A stretch of DNA of 64,000 bases. It comes from Prorocentrum cordatum (taxonomy: Eukaryota; Sar; Dinophyceae; Prorocentrales; Prorocentraceae). The stretch lies in NCBI GenBank assembly GCA_963575745.1, contig CAUYUJ010000758.1:169199-233198 (forward strand), in the 5' to 3' direction. The stretch's first letter is position 1; each line of letters opens with the position of its first letter. The position numbers were made by a program, and so were the translations under genes. This document shows positions 41,801 through 51,705 of this stretch, one piece after another. A model generated the notes under the pieces. That model saw only the letters and a program-made list of their open reading frames with translations, ran no database searches and was not told the DNA's origin.

Positions 41801-42306
41801 AACAAATTCACAGACAAAACATACTTCGCAGGCCGGGTCCCCAGTGGGGGCCGGTTGTTCTTGTGCCGTCTCCGCCACGCATGTGTCCCACAGCACGCCC
41901 GATAGCAACCCGCATAAAACCGAATAAAATAATACCCTTCCAATGGCCCCGTAGGTCGTGGTCGGATGTTGGTGGCTGAGGTTTGTGGCGTTTTGTTGTA
42001 AGCCTGCCCGGGGGTGGAGACGGCGCAACATCGTATCGCATGTTGCCATGCGTGGTATATTCAACAAAGCTTCCAATTTGAGTAACAGGGTGGACTTCAG
42101 GAGTGTAGTAGCGCAGGGATATAGGACTCGAGTAAGAGGCCTCCGCGAGAGCAGACGTAACACTGCAAGTGTCCTTGCGGTTGTGCGTAGTTATGTACAT
42201 TCCTCCGCGCAGACCCACTGCACCCTGTTGTTCCACCATGTCAGTAGTCCACAAAGTAGTGCCGTGGATGGTGATGCGTAGAGCAAGAGCTGACCACCAT
42301 AGGCCA
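41801..42306 (-). other. Leader / Gag N-terminal region of copia-like element
   Basis: An open minus-strand frame crosses it (GGMYITTHNRKDTCSV, EYTTHGNMRYDVAPSPPPGR), but it also runs into the LTR, so only its downstream part can be coding. No motif is recognised. Confidence 0.4.
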
Positions 42307-42318
42307 GCTCCGCTACCA
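42307..42318 (-). other. Primer binding site, initiator tRNA-Met type
   Basis: On the coding strand TGGTAGCGGAGC starts within one base of the 5' LTR end. It is complementary to a tRNA 3' end GCTCCGCTACCA. The eukaryotic iMet primer site TGGTAGCAGAGC differs at one base. Copia-type elements use initiator tRNA-Met. Confidence 0.75.
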
Positions 42319-42588
42319 AGTTTGAAGGAGGCCGGGAGGCCCGACCAGAAGTTTCGCACTAGGCGAAGCGCAGCTCCAACTCTGTTGTACCATAGTAACG
42401 ATAGTCCCAGTCGGAGGTCGTCGCGGGAGCGACGGGCCATCTCAAGCGAAGGGTGTTTTCGGTCACGATGGCAAGTAGTATGCCTCGCAATGAGGCGCAG
42501 TCATATGTTGGCGGCCGGCCGCTTGAGCCCAAACGGCCACGGACAACCGCTCGCTATCTCTCGCCCTTGTCCCAGCTCACTTCAGAGT
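42319..42588 (-). repeat. 5' LTR of copia-like element
   Basis: Partner of 21520-21790, same orientation. The coding strand starts ACTCTGAAGTGAGCTGGGAC and ends CTTCAAACT. About 27 differences in 270 positions against the 3' LTR by eye. Confidence 0.85.
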
Positions 42589-44923
42589 GAGAGGGCCCCG
42601 ACACGGGCCAAGAGGGCCCTCCGAAGGCTGCCGAGACGGTCCAAGAGGGCCCCGTGACGCCCAATGATCGCTCCATGACGGTCAGCATGGCATCGAGACG
42701 GCCCAAGATGCATCCAAAAGCCCCAAGAGACCTCCCAGGACAGCCCTAAGAGGCAAATCGTTTTTGTAAACTTGCAATTTTGGCTCTCTCGCCTTCTCGG
42801 GTTCCCGACGCTCCAAGACGGCACCGGAAAACCTCCAAGACCACCCCAAAACGGCCCACGAGGCCTCCACGAGGGCCCCCAAACTGCCCAAATGGACCCC
42901 AGGACGGCCACAGAGGTGACCGAGACGGCCCAAGAAGGCCCCAACACGGCCCCAAGAGGGGCCAACAAGAGGGACCACGAACCGAACATCCGAGCCTTCC
43001 GCCCTGAGAGGCCCCGCCCCCAGGAAGCCCCAAGAGGCGCCCAGCGCCAATAGGCACCCCAAAAACCCAAGAGAGGCCCCAAGAGGTCGCAAAACGGCCC
43101 CCAAGAGGTCCCAAAACGGCCCCCAAGAGCTCCTGAACGGAATGCGGGCGGTCGCATGGAGGCGACCGACTTTCCCGCAAGTCGTCGTGGCGGAGGGGAG
43201 AAGGAGAGGGAGGAACAGGATGGCAAGGTCAGGCCAGGCTTTCATCCACGGAAAGCCATACACGTCAGACGCTTGTGGATGCCAGGTGCTGATACCACGG
43301 CACGAAACATAATGGTATTTGGTGGAACTCGGATATCCGCCAACCCCCCTTGTGCGGGGACCATCACGTGGCGTGGGTCATGTCTCAGCACCCTGCGGAG
43401 ACGGTTCATGATCTCAGGAACTCGACGCGCGTTTATTTTGCAAATCGCCTGTCTCAGAACGCACAACAAACGTCCATTTGCAGCTTATCGGCCTCAAACG
43501 CTGGATACTTTTGATTTTGAGGAAATACGTTTTGAAATCAGAGAAAAAAAAGCACGACCCCCACGGCCTGAAACGACACCATTGCCCCCCGGATCTGGGT
43601 TCAATCAACTCTTGAACAAATTCGGGGAAACGTAAAAAATAGCACATGCGCGGCCCCGAAGCAAAACGACGTGTTTGACAGCGTATACCCCAAGCGTTGA
43701 TTATGGACGCTGCTGGACTGTAACCTACGTGGTGCATGCTGCGAAACATAGGCTACGTGGTTCAATCTATGTGGCGCCAGTTATGTCTTGTAAGCTGCGT
43801 TGTCAAGTGTAATGCGCTGCAAGCTGTGGGGTGGAAGTTACGTGGTGCAGTCCACTCTGTACAACGTGCCGCTGTTAACTCCACTGTTCGCGCAATCGCC
43901 CCACGTTCCCACCCGCAACTTGTTTTGCAAAGCCCATGCGGCAACGATTGCGGTGACTACTCGGCACTGGCTGGCGCACCCCTGCGGCTGCGGTGGCGCG
44001 CGTAAGTTCGCCCGCAGTGCGGCCCGCTGGTTTGACACAACCGATGCGGCCGCGATAGCGCTCACCAATGGGAACTTCCCAGCACGTCTCGAAGGCAGCG
44101 CTGGCGCGCGGGCACTTCAGTGCGGGTCGGTGGCAAGGGTGGGGGCGATATCATGATGGCGCCGACAGAGGTGGCAACGATGATGATAGTAGCGATGGTG
44201 GTGGCGATGCTGGCGATGACGATGGTAAGGCCACTGACGGCGCCAATGCTGGTGCAGACGGTGACGATGATGATTTCCGTGTGCCAATGATGAGTGTGTT
44301 CGGGTGATGACTGCGGCAACGGCTGCGAATTACGATGGCCATACCGGCGGCGATGCGGCGACGCTGGTGAGGATGATGGTGGGGAAGTGCGCGCGCGGAA
44401 ACGCAGGAAACCTAGCACACATGTAGTTTTGAACAACACTTGGGTTTCATGAGTTTTTGAAGAGCCCTAATGTGACATGCTTCGCGAACGGCTGGGCTTT
44501 GAAAAATTTCGACACGCGCGCGTGGCGGCGCGCGCGCGTGGCCCCCACGGTGCCATTTGATACGAGTTCGCGCACTGGGCGCATGCTGGCTCAACGCGGA
44601 TGTACCGCGTGAGGCGATGATGCGGGTTCTGGACGAGACGGCTAATATCAAAAAGGTCGTGGCCTGATTCCAGCAACTGCGCGCGGGCAGTACATTTGCA
44701 TGACTTGTGATGAAAGCAGTTTGATGTTATAAAACATGTGTTCACGCTGAAATGCTTGCGTACCTAATGTGTTTGGTATTGTTTCGACATGTGCGCGCGT
44801 GTGGACTTTGTGAAATGCTTTGCAAGGATTGAGACGTTGCACTCTGAAATGCACGGGTGGGCGCATGGTGCACTTTGACAAGGATGAGGTGTGGAGTGGT
44901 TCCTACGATTCTTTCGCAAGGAA
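42589..44923. repeat. Duplicated segment copy B, right part
   Basis: Starts with the right GAGAG and CCCCGACACGGGCCAAGAGG and continues the match with copy A: the 12-bp repeats at 42594-43140 (against 15690-16130), then TTTCCCGCAAGTCGTCGTGG (43171, against 16761), a stretch equivalent to 17040-18142 and the end near GGTTCCTACGATTCTTTCGC. Extra sequence relative to copy A lies at about 43310-43450, 43575-43735 and 44524-44630. Confidence 0.85.
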
Positions 44924-45044
44924 GAAGCTGGTGTAATCTAGGCGGCGGGAGCTGCGTGGTGCAAGCTGCGCGGTGTTCGCTGCAAGCCATGCGGCGCAAG
45001 CAGTAGCGGGAGCCGAGCGCAGAGGGCGCCCGCGAGGCGCCCGA

Positions 45045-45225
45045 GAGCGCCCATGGGCAGGCAAAACCTCGGCTGACCCACCCATCGCACGAAGCGCCCA
45101 CGAGCCATCCGCGGGAGCCCAAGGGCGGGGCCAGGTGAAACGTCGGCTGACCCACCCAGCGCACAATGCGCCCACGAGGCGCCTGACGGGCGGGGGCCAA
45201 ACGGAATCTCGGCTGACAGCTCCAA
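45045..45225. repeat. Short tandem repeat of CTCGGCTGACCCACCCA units
   Basis: Three imperfect copies (near 45069, 45151 and 45206) of a unit of about 70-80 bp including CGCACnAAnGCGCCCACGAG. Not coding in any convincing way. Confidence 0.65.
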
Positions 45226-45378
45226 GTCCGTAAGAAACCGCAGCGAGAACCCCCAGATGCAAGCTTGGGGGAGCTGATTACTCGCGCCTCCGAAGCCTCG
45301 ATCCCCCAAACGCAAGGAATATTCCGGGGCCCCGAAGCCACGACCCCCATATATGTAAAACAGAATTCACAGCACAAC

Positions 45379-45607
45379 ATATATATATATAAATACATAT
45401 ATATATATATATATATGCATGTCTGTAGACATGTATATATATATGTATATATATATATATGTATGTGTGCATGTATGCATGTATGCATGTATGCATGTAT
45501 GCGTGCGAATGTATGCATGCAGGTATGTATGTATGTATACATCTACATATCTCTATGTATATGTATGCAGATGTGTGTATATATACATATATATATATAT
45601 AATATAC
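45379..45607. repeat. (TA)n / (ATGC)n microsatellite
   Basis: Alternating TATATA and ATGTATGC tracts. Tyr/Met/Cys-rich frames here are products of the repeat. Confidence 0.95.
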
Positions 45608-45711
45608 GTAGCACCCCGCAATTGCGGATAAGAGTGAGGGGGCGGGCGCGGGCGACGCGGGCGTCGTCGAGCCGGCGGACCTCGTGGCCCCCACCTTCCC
45701 TGTCGATGGCG

Positions 45712-46110
45712 CTCTCCTCCTCCTCCTCCTCCTCTCCTCCTCCTCCTCCTTCTCTTCCTCGTCCTCATCGTCATCGTCATCCTCCTCCTCCACCTCGTCC
45801 TCCTCCTCCTCCTCCTCCTCTTCTTCCTCGTCCTCCCTCTCCCCCCCTCGTCATTTCATCATCGTCCTTCCATTGTCGTCCTCCACCTCATCGGCCTCCA
45901 TGATCGTCCTCCCATTGTCGTCCATCATCATCATCCTCCCCCTCCTCCCCCTCCTCGTCCTCCTCCTTCCCCTCCTCCCCCTCCTCCCCCTCCTCGTCCT
46001 CCTGCTCCTCCTCCTTTTCTTCTCCACATTATCCTTACATCCTCTCTTCTTCCGCGTTCTCCTCGTCCCCTGTTTACTCCTCCTGCCTCCCCCTCCTTTC
46101 CCAAGATAAC
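45712..46110 (+). repeat. (TCC)n-rich pyrimidine tract
   Basis: About 400 bp of TCC, TCG and CCT units. Poly-Ser or poly-Leu frames only. Confidence 0.9.
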
Positions 46111-46241
46111 TGCAACGCAATCCTTTTTTCCACTTTATGCTCCCCGCCTTCTCTGATCAAGGCAACTCGCCAGGGCAAAGTTGCTGGACGGGCTGGTGTG
46201 GATGCGCGGGGCTTGAAGAGGTCCTTGCGGGCTCAGACGGC

Positions 46242-46712
46242 ATGCAAAATCCGCCGCCGCGCTTGTGCGGCATTGGTTTGTTCAGTGAACGTGGTTTAGG
46301 TCGCGGGTGGGTCGCGGGCTCTCCACCTCCACCTGGAAGGAATGCAAAAGCAGCCCGCCGCAGGCTCCAAAGAAATTGGTTTGTACACTGAACGAGGTTT
46401 GGGCCGCGGGTGGGCCGCGGGTTCTCCACCGGGAACGAATGCAAAAGATGCCCGCCGCAGGCGCCGAACAATGTGGTTTGTACCCTGAACGTGGTCGCGG
46501 GTGGGCCGCGGGCTCTCCACCTGAAACGAATGCAAAAGATGCCCGCCGAAGGCGCCGAAAAATGTGGTTTGTATCCTGAATGTGGTTTGGGTCGCGGGTT
46601 GGTCGCGAGTTGGTCACGGGGTGGGTCGCGGGCTCTCCACTTGGAAGGAATGCAAAAAAACTCGCCGCAGGCGCCGAAAATGGTGGTTTGTACCTTGAAC
46701 GTGGTTTGGGTC
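46242..46712 (+). repeat. Five tandem units of about 100 bp
   Basis: Units begin ATGCAAAA at 46242, 46342, 46439, 46530 and 46650. Each contains GCCCGCCGCAGGC-like and GTGGTTTGTACCCTGAACGT-like blocks and ends in GTCGCGGGTGGGTCGCGGG. The end of the unit merges into the 12-bp array that follows. Confidence 0.85.
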
Positions 46713-46950
46713 GAAGGTGGGTCGCGGGTGGGTCGCGGGTGGGTCGCGGGTGGGTCGCGGGTGGGTCGCGGGGTGGGCCGCGGGCGGGTCGCCGGGCGGG
46801 TCGCGGGGTGGGTCGCGGGGTGGGTCGCAGGGTGGGTCGCGGGGTGGGTCGCGGGGTGGGTCGCGGGGTGGGTCGCGGGTGGGTCGCGGGTGGGTCGCGG
46901 GGTGGGTCGCGGGTTGGGTCGCGGGTTGGGTCGCGGAACGGGTTGCGGGT
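46713..46950 (+). repeat. 12-bp tandem array GGGTGGGTCGCG
   Basis: Roughly 19 units with 11-13-bp variants. It seems to have expanded from the end of the preceding 100-bp unit. G-runs on one strand could form quadruplexes. Confidence 0.9.
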
Positions 46951-46954
46951 GGGA

Positions 46955-47044
46955 CGACGACAACAAACAACAACAACAACACCACCACCACCAACAGCAA
47001 CAACAACAGCAACAACATTTACAACAACAACAACAACACCAACG

Positions 47045-47085
<41 letters not shown>
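46955..47085 (+). repeat. (CAA)n microsatellite
   Basis: About 130 bp of CAA/AAC units with ACC and AGC variants. Confidence 0.95.
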
Positions 47086-47379
47086 CATTTTACCCGAACG
47101 CGTGGTGTTCTCCCCAGTGCCAGGGTTTTCATACGACACCAGGCAATACCCCCACTTCGTGGGGGGGCATTACAAGCTCTACCAAATATCCAAACGACTC
47201 TTCGCGACCACCCAAACCCAGCTTCCCGCCCTATGACGTTGGGACACTTCACTTCGTGGCGTGCGGACGACCGTGGCTACTACACTGGCGTGGGGTACAC
47301 ACCCACAGAACTTGGTCACTTATTCGGGGCGCGCATGTGCCCAGCATGGTGCAATTGTGCCATACAATACATAATACAG
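47086..47379. other. Unassigned stretch
   Basis: Open frames continue from the microsatellite, but no protein motif is recognised. Confidence 0.4.
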
Positions 47380-47440
47380 AGAGACAGAGAGAGAGACAGA
47401 GAGCAGACAGAGAGAGAGACAGAGAGAGCGGAGTTGGTCA
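47380..47440 (+). repeat. (GAGACA)n microsatellite
   Basis: Short AGAGAC/AGAGAG array. Confidence 0.9.
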
Positions 47441-47544
47441 CATTTTTGGGTCAAGTTCCTGGGATGATGGGAATACACAACTCTGTTACATTTGAAAAGT
47501 CGTGCAGGTGTTTTTCGAGGACCTACGGTGCGATTCGTGTGATT

Positions 47545-47990
47545 TTATGATGCGCGGTGCTAAAATTCTTAAGAACCCAATGGTTTTTGGAGATTTCGGC
47601 GTGCGCGCGCGAAGAAAAAACGAATGTGTCCCGCATGGTATTATTTGACAGGGATGATGGCCCTGGCAGGTGCGCAACCGTTGTCGCAGAAGTTCGAAAA
47701 AGTTGCTCGCAAAAGCCCGTTTGACAGAAATGTTTAAAAAGTGTTGGGTTTCCTACGAATCCGCAAGAGCGCGCGGGATGAGATTTTGACATTTTTTTGT
47801 TGAAAAACCATTGGTTTTTTGATGTTTTTATGTTAAAATCGCTCCGAACACTAAGCTTTTGGAAGGATTTCGTCTTGCGCGCGCGAATGTCCACTTTACC
47901 TTATTTTTTGCAAGGGATTCTTGAAATTTGATTATATTAGAACAAGAAATGTCATTTTATAGTGTTTTTTGCAAGGGAAAACGGATTACA
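47545..47990. repeat. GCGCGCGCGA repeat family, second locus
   Basis: Shares GGATTTCG then GCGCGCGCGA, TTTTTTGCAAGGGATTC and TTAGAACAAnAAATGTC with 19052-19560. Diverged, same orientation. Confidence 0.65.
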
Positions 47991-48130
47991 ACAAAACAAC
48001 CGGATCTTGATGACATCGTATTACCTGAGGCTTCCTCACGAAAATGATGAAAATGTAGCTGCGGCCTAGGCGGCGCAGGGGGGCCGTGCACCAGGGGTCC
48101 CAACAATAATTATTCTTTAGAATTAATAAT

Positions 48131-48262
48131 GTTCAACAACAACAACAACAGCAACAGCAACAACATCAACATCAACAACAACAACAGCAACAATAACAAC
48201 AACAACAACAACAACAACAATTTCAACAACAACAACAACAAACAACCACAACAACAAACAAC
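48131..48262 (+). repeat. (CAA)n microsatellite
   Basis: Second CAA/AAC array, about 130 bp. Confidence 0.95.
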
Positions 48263-48394
48263 AACAACGAGAATCCGCACCGCGGAAATCCACTTCAGCC
48301 ACGCACCCAGGGACAGTGAATGACCGTTCGGCCCCCTCACTCTGACATACATATATAGAAACTTGATCCGCACCACCGCTGCCGCGATCGCGCC

Positions 48395-48960
48395 CAACGG
48401 CCTCTGGCCAAGAGCATTCCAACATGGCCCGCGCTGGTTCCAAGACTGCCCGAGAAGCGCCCGCGACGCTCCGCGAGGGCTCCCAGGAGGACTTCGAGAG
48501 GCCCCGAAAACGCAACGATCACTGGTTCTGCTAGAAGGCTTTCGGGCAACTTTAACTGGTTCCCCTTTTCGAGCTGCCGGCCGCCCTGCACGGCCCGATA
48601 GGCCCCGAGATCGCTCCAAGACGGCCCAAACAGCCTCCAAAGAGGGCCCCCACATGGCCCAATATGGCCCTAAGACTGCCCAAGGGGACTCCAAAATGGC
48701 CCCAGGATGGCCCCAAGATGGGGCCCAGAAGGGGGAACCCGAGCAAACATGTCGAGCTCTCGGCTCCACCCCAGACGCCCCAACATGCCGTCCAACAGGC
48801 CGCAGAGGGCCCTCAAGATGCCCGCAAAAGGCTCCCGAGACTCCCAACAGGCCCCCAGGAAGCCCCAAGAGGCCCCCAGAGAAGCCCCCGAGAGGCCCCC
48901 CCAGAGGCCCCCGCGCTGCTCCCCAGAGGCCATCCGAAGAGACCCCCAAGGAACATCCAT
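48395..48960 (+). repeat. CCAAGAGGC-type repeat block
   Basis: Degenerate 12-bp periodic units (GGCCCCCAGAGAAGCCCCCG and similar). Same family as 8040-8285 and 15690-16130, but outside the duplicated segment. Confidence 0.75.
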
Positions 48961-49185
48961 GAGGACTTTGATCCACAACCCAGGCGCGTCTCAAAACTCT
49001 GCGGGAGTTCTCTTGGGCTATCTTGGCGCCCTCTGGGGCAATCTGTCGGCTCTCTTCGTCGGGAGCGACCAAGAGGGGGGTGTCCAACAGGGGGGGGGCA
49101 AATCATGACCGGCGGCATGTGCGCGGCCCAGCGTGGGGGCCAGGAACGTAATGAAATAAGAAGAGGCGCCATGAAATCTGGGGAA

Positions 49186-49209
49186 ATATCATGGCCCACG
49201 CCATGATAT
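49186..49209. repeat. Perfect 9-bp-stem hairpin
   Basis: ATATCATGG, loop CCCACG, CCATGATAT. Isolated; no T-run follows, so it is not a bacterial-type terminator. Confidence 0.8.
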
Positions 49210-49740
49210 CATCCCCCCCTAGTCATCACTCCCATCTTTTCCGCCCCCGACTTCGACAAGGTGCGAATCGCGTCTCCAACCTGCTGGCCATGCCGTTCCC
49301 CCTGGGCGCAGGCGCGCCACCGCGCGGCCGCGGCGATGCGCAGAGCGCCGTCGGAGTGCTCGGCGCCCCCCTCGGCGGGCGGGGTCGCGGCGACCACTGA
49401 ACGCGCTGCGGGTGGTGCGACCCGCTCATCGAGCTGGATCACAAGTGCGCGCAGTGTGCTCAGGCGGTCGCCATCCACAAAATGAGGGGGCACTTTACTT
49501 TAGGGTCCCTCGCCAGGAGGCCAAGATGTGGATAAACCTCTTGGTGGCAGCAGTAATGTTGGCCTTCTCGCCGAGCCAGAACCTCTTGGGGCGTCTTGGG
49601 TGCCTCTTGGGGCCTCTTGGAGCGTCTTGGGGGTCTCTTGGGAGCGTTCGCAGATGGGGTCGCAGAGCTTTTGGCCATTGCCGACGACGGCGCGTGGGCA
49701 GCCGCCCTGGGCCCAGGCCGGCTCCGCGAAGGACCGTCTC
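49210..49740. other. Unassigned GC-rich stretch
   Basis: Open frames on both strands, none with a recognised motif. A short reverse-complement block of the CCAAGAGG family lies at about 49580-49635. Confidence 0.4.
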
Positions 49741-50640
49741 ATGGAGGCGCCGAAGATGACCGCCGAGGGCGAGGAGCTCAATGAATTCCTCAACGCGCGC
49801 GTCGACAGCGTGGCTGTTGCGCCAACTACTGCCTTTCACTCGGCGGCGGCAACGCTGTCCAAGGCGGGAGCCGCGTGGCGCGACGCCAGCCGCAGGCGCG
49901 ACCGGCCCTCGCCGACGCGAAAGGGCACCGCTCCGCGCTTGCCGCGGCGGAGGGCAAGGGTTAAGTCGGGCCTGTCCCTCTACAGGGGGGAAACTCAAAA
50001 CACATTAAAAATTGTATGGGGAATATCTTGCAATGTGTTTTCCATTTTGGAATGCCTTTTGCATATTTCTCATTTTTCGCTTAACCCCCCCCCTGTAGGG
50101 GGGCACGCCCGACTTAAGGGATGGGTGGTTGGCCATGGCTGAAGGGGTTGCACCGGCGCCGGGGGCTAAGGCTACTGGCGAAGGGGAGAAGTCCGAGCTG
50201 TTCGAGCCGACCTGGGATGAGGGGTTGCTCCAGGATGTGGGCGGCTTGGGCTTTGAAGAGGGTGATGGGGGGGGAGCTGAAAAGGATTCGTGGTCAGCCC
50301 ATGAGGATGCGCGCGGCCTTTTCGTCCAAGTCGACAGATGTCAAGGAGCAGCTCGCCACGGCAAGCCAGGCGCGCGGCGCCATCGACAAACCCGCGGCGA
50401 AGAAGCGGCGCCAGAACTCTGGCGCGGCCCAGGCCGCGGCCACCGCGCCCGCGGCTGTGCCAGATGGGGGGCGAAGCGGGGGCCGAAGCCGCACCCGCGA
50501 CGCCAGTGGCTGATGGGCCGTCCGCCGAGGAGAAGGAGCTGCGGCGGGCGGAGATCCAGGCGGCGGTGACGACGCTGTCGGCGGCCAAGTTCACAGCGGC
50601 CGAGTCGGCGGCGGCGGCGGCGGACCCTGGCTGTGGCCCA
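49741..50640 (+). pseudogene. LINE-A copy 2 ORF1, interrupted by a small inverted-repeat element
   Basis: Similar to 3-887. Before the insertion: MTAEGEELNEFLNARVDS and, in another frame, ALADAKGHRSALAAAEGKG. After it: EKSELFEPTWDEGLLQDV (the counterpart of KLFSIGWDAQFFENLADM), VKEQLATASQARGAIDKPAA and EEKELRRAEIQAAV, then LSAAKFTAAE (the counterpart of LSAAKFAAK). Frames shift at least twice. The element 49961-50117 lies inside it. Confidence 0.6.
49961..50117. mobile_element. Inverted-repeat element flanked by TTAA, 157 bp
   Basis: The left end TTAAGTCGGGCCTGTCCCTC and the reverse complement of the right end TTAAGTCGGGCGTGCCCCCC continue to match through CTACAGGGGGG, about 30 bp. TTAA at both outer edges fits a piggyBac-type target duplication. 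The ends also provide GT (49960) and AG (50118), so removal as a 159-base intron is conceivable. The interior is AT-rich (TTAAAAATTGTATGGGG). Confidence 0.75.
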
Positions 50641-50719
50641 GGTGCCGCGGCCAAGGCGAACCAGGCCCATGCGGCTAGACGGGTTGCGCCTGGCTGTGGG
50701 CTAGCAGCGGTGTCCTGGA

Positions 50720-51468
50720 CATCAAATGCAGCTCGATCTCTTTCGCGAATGTCGCAGCCTTGGGGAATCAGGCCGGGGCGTTTCTTACTCAAGCGAGTTG
50801 AGCTCATGCCTTCTGGGTTTGCGTGGGGACTCACTTGTCCGAATCCAGCCTGCGCGGGTGGGCCGGGCGGCGCGGGCTCAGCATGGGCGCGCGTTCGCCA
50901 ACCCCGCGAGGCCACAGGGCAGCGTCGACCGGCAACTGCGAACGAGAAGGCCGCGGAGGGAGGCGAGCTCATCTTCGCCAAGAAGCACTTGCAAGTTACC
51001 AGTCTGGCGGAGGTCCAAGCCAATTCCGTGCGCGCTCCAAGGTCAGCAGCTCTTGAAGGATGCGCGGCGCCAGTTGCTCGCTGCGCGGGGGCCACCTTCA
51101 TCCTGATCCCGTTCTACGGGCTCTGCTTCACTGGCATTTCTGGGCGCGGCATAGCGCGGTATCAACGATTGGGCGCCGTGCGGCAGATGTTGCAGCTGCC
51201 GCGGATGGTGCCCGGCAGCTGGAACGTGTCCCCGCGGCTGCTCAACCAGTCGGGCTCCGTTCAGCGCGTGCAAGGGCGCGTGCTGGCACCGCCCGTTGCT
51301 TTCGCGTGTGGCGTGGGCGCTGAGGGCGCGATGTTCGATTGCGCCGTGCTGTCTGGGGTGATGGTGCCGCGTGCTGCAGGATTTTTAACATGGCCAGTCA
51401 CCTGCCACCAAGATCACTCGAACGTAAGGACATCTGCCGCCAACGAAACACCATTGTGCTTCGGGTAA
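50720..51468 (+). pseudogene. LINE-A copy 2 EEP endonuclease domain, truncated
   Basis: Contains EGGELIFAKKHLQVTSLAEV (the counterpart of EGGEIFLSRNHLQC in copy 1), FTGISGRGIARYQRLGAV, PGSWNVSPRLLNQSG (GDWN box with Ser for Asp), GAMFDCAVLSG and TCHQDHSN near the His position. The frame ends at 51468, just before the opposed LINE-D; no RT follows. Confidence 0.6.
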
Positions 51469-51705
51469 CGGCCTTTTAATGCGAGAACCCGCCTGTTCTG
51501 ATTACTCCTCGTAACTCCCGAAGTCCCCGGGCAAGGCTCGCCCAGGATCTTGAGAGGGCCCAGCGTCGTGTAGGCCTTGCACGAGGCGCAAACAAGCGGC
51601 TGTCTCTCGTCGGAGCACGCAAAGGCGAGGGGCGCATGTCCTCGCTCCTTCACCCCTGAAAGAAACAAGGGAACCTCCCCAGAACGCCCAGACGGCGAGG
51701 GGCGG

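Larger units (their letters stand above)
21520..42588 (-). mobile_element. Ty1/copia-like LTR retrotransposon, 21 kb including a nested LINE
   Basis: Direct repeats of about 270 bp at both ends, a tRNA primer site next to the 5' LTR, a 5-bp target duplication, and Gag, protease, integrase, RT and RNase H in the copia order on the minus strand. Without the nested LINE-C and one target duplication the element is about 15.5 kb, large for copia. Between Gag and RT it carries extra regions: a RING-like segment and two Cys/His domains. Frameshifts occur in most genes and the LTRs differ at roughly one base in ten, so it is an old, inactive copy. Confidence 0.85.

Noticed and set aside
42520-42535. 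CTTGAGCCCAAA in the 5' LTR as a reversed spliced-leader trace
   Set aside because: One base too many compared with the leader and not present in the other LTR.
45379-45607. Tyr/Met-rich frames and possible CRISPR-like spacing
   Set aside because: Plain TA and ATGC dinucleotide/tetranucleotide repeats; no spacers.
46242-46712. Regular 100-bp units considered as a CRISPR array
   Set aside because: The whole unit is repeated, there are no unique spacers and the context is eukaryotic.
48110-49087. 325-residue minus-strand frame
   Set aside because: Half is the CCAAGAGG repeat block and the other half the (CAA)n array; no protein family features.
49186-49209. Hairpin as a transcription terminator
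   Set aside because: No U-run, and intrinsic terminators of this kind are bacterial.
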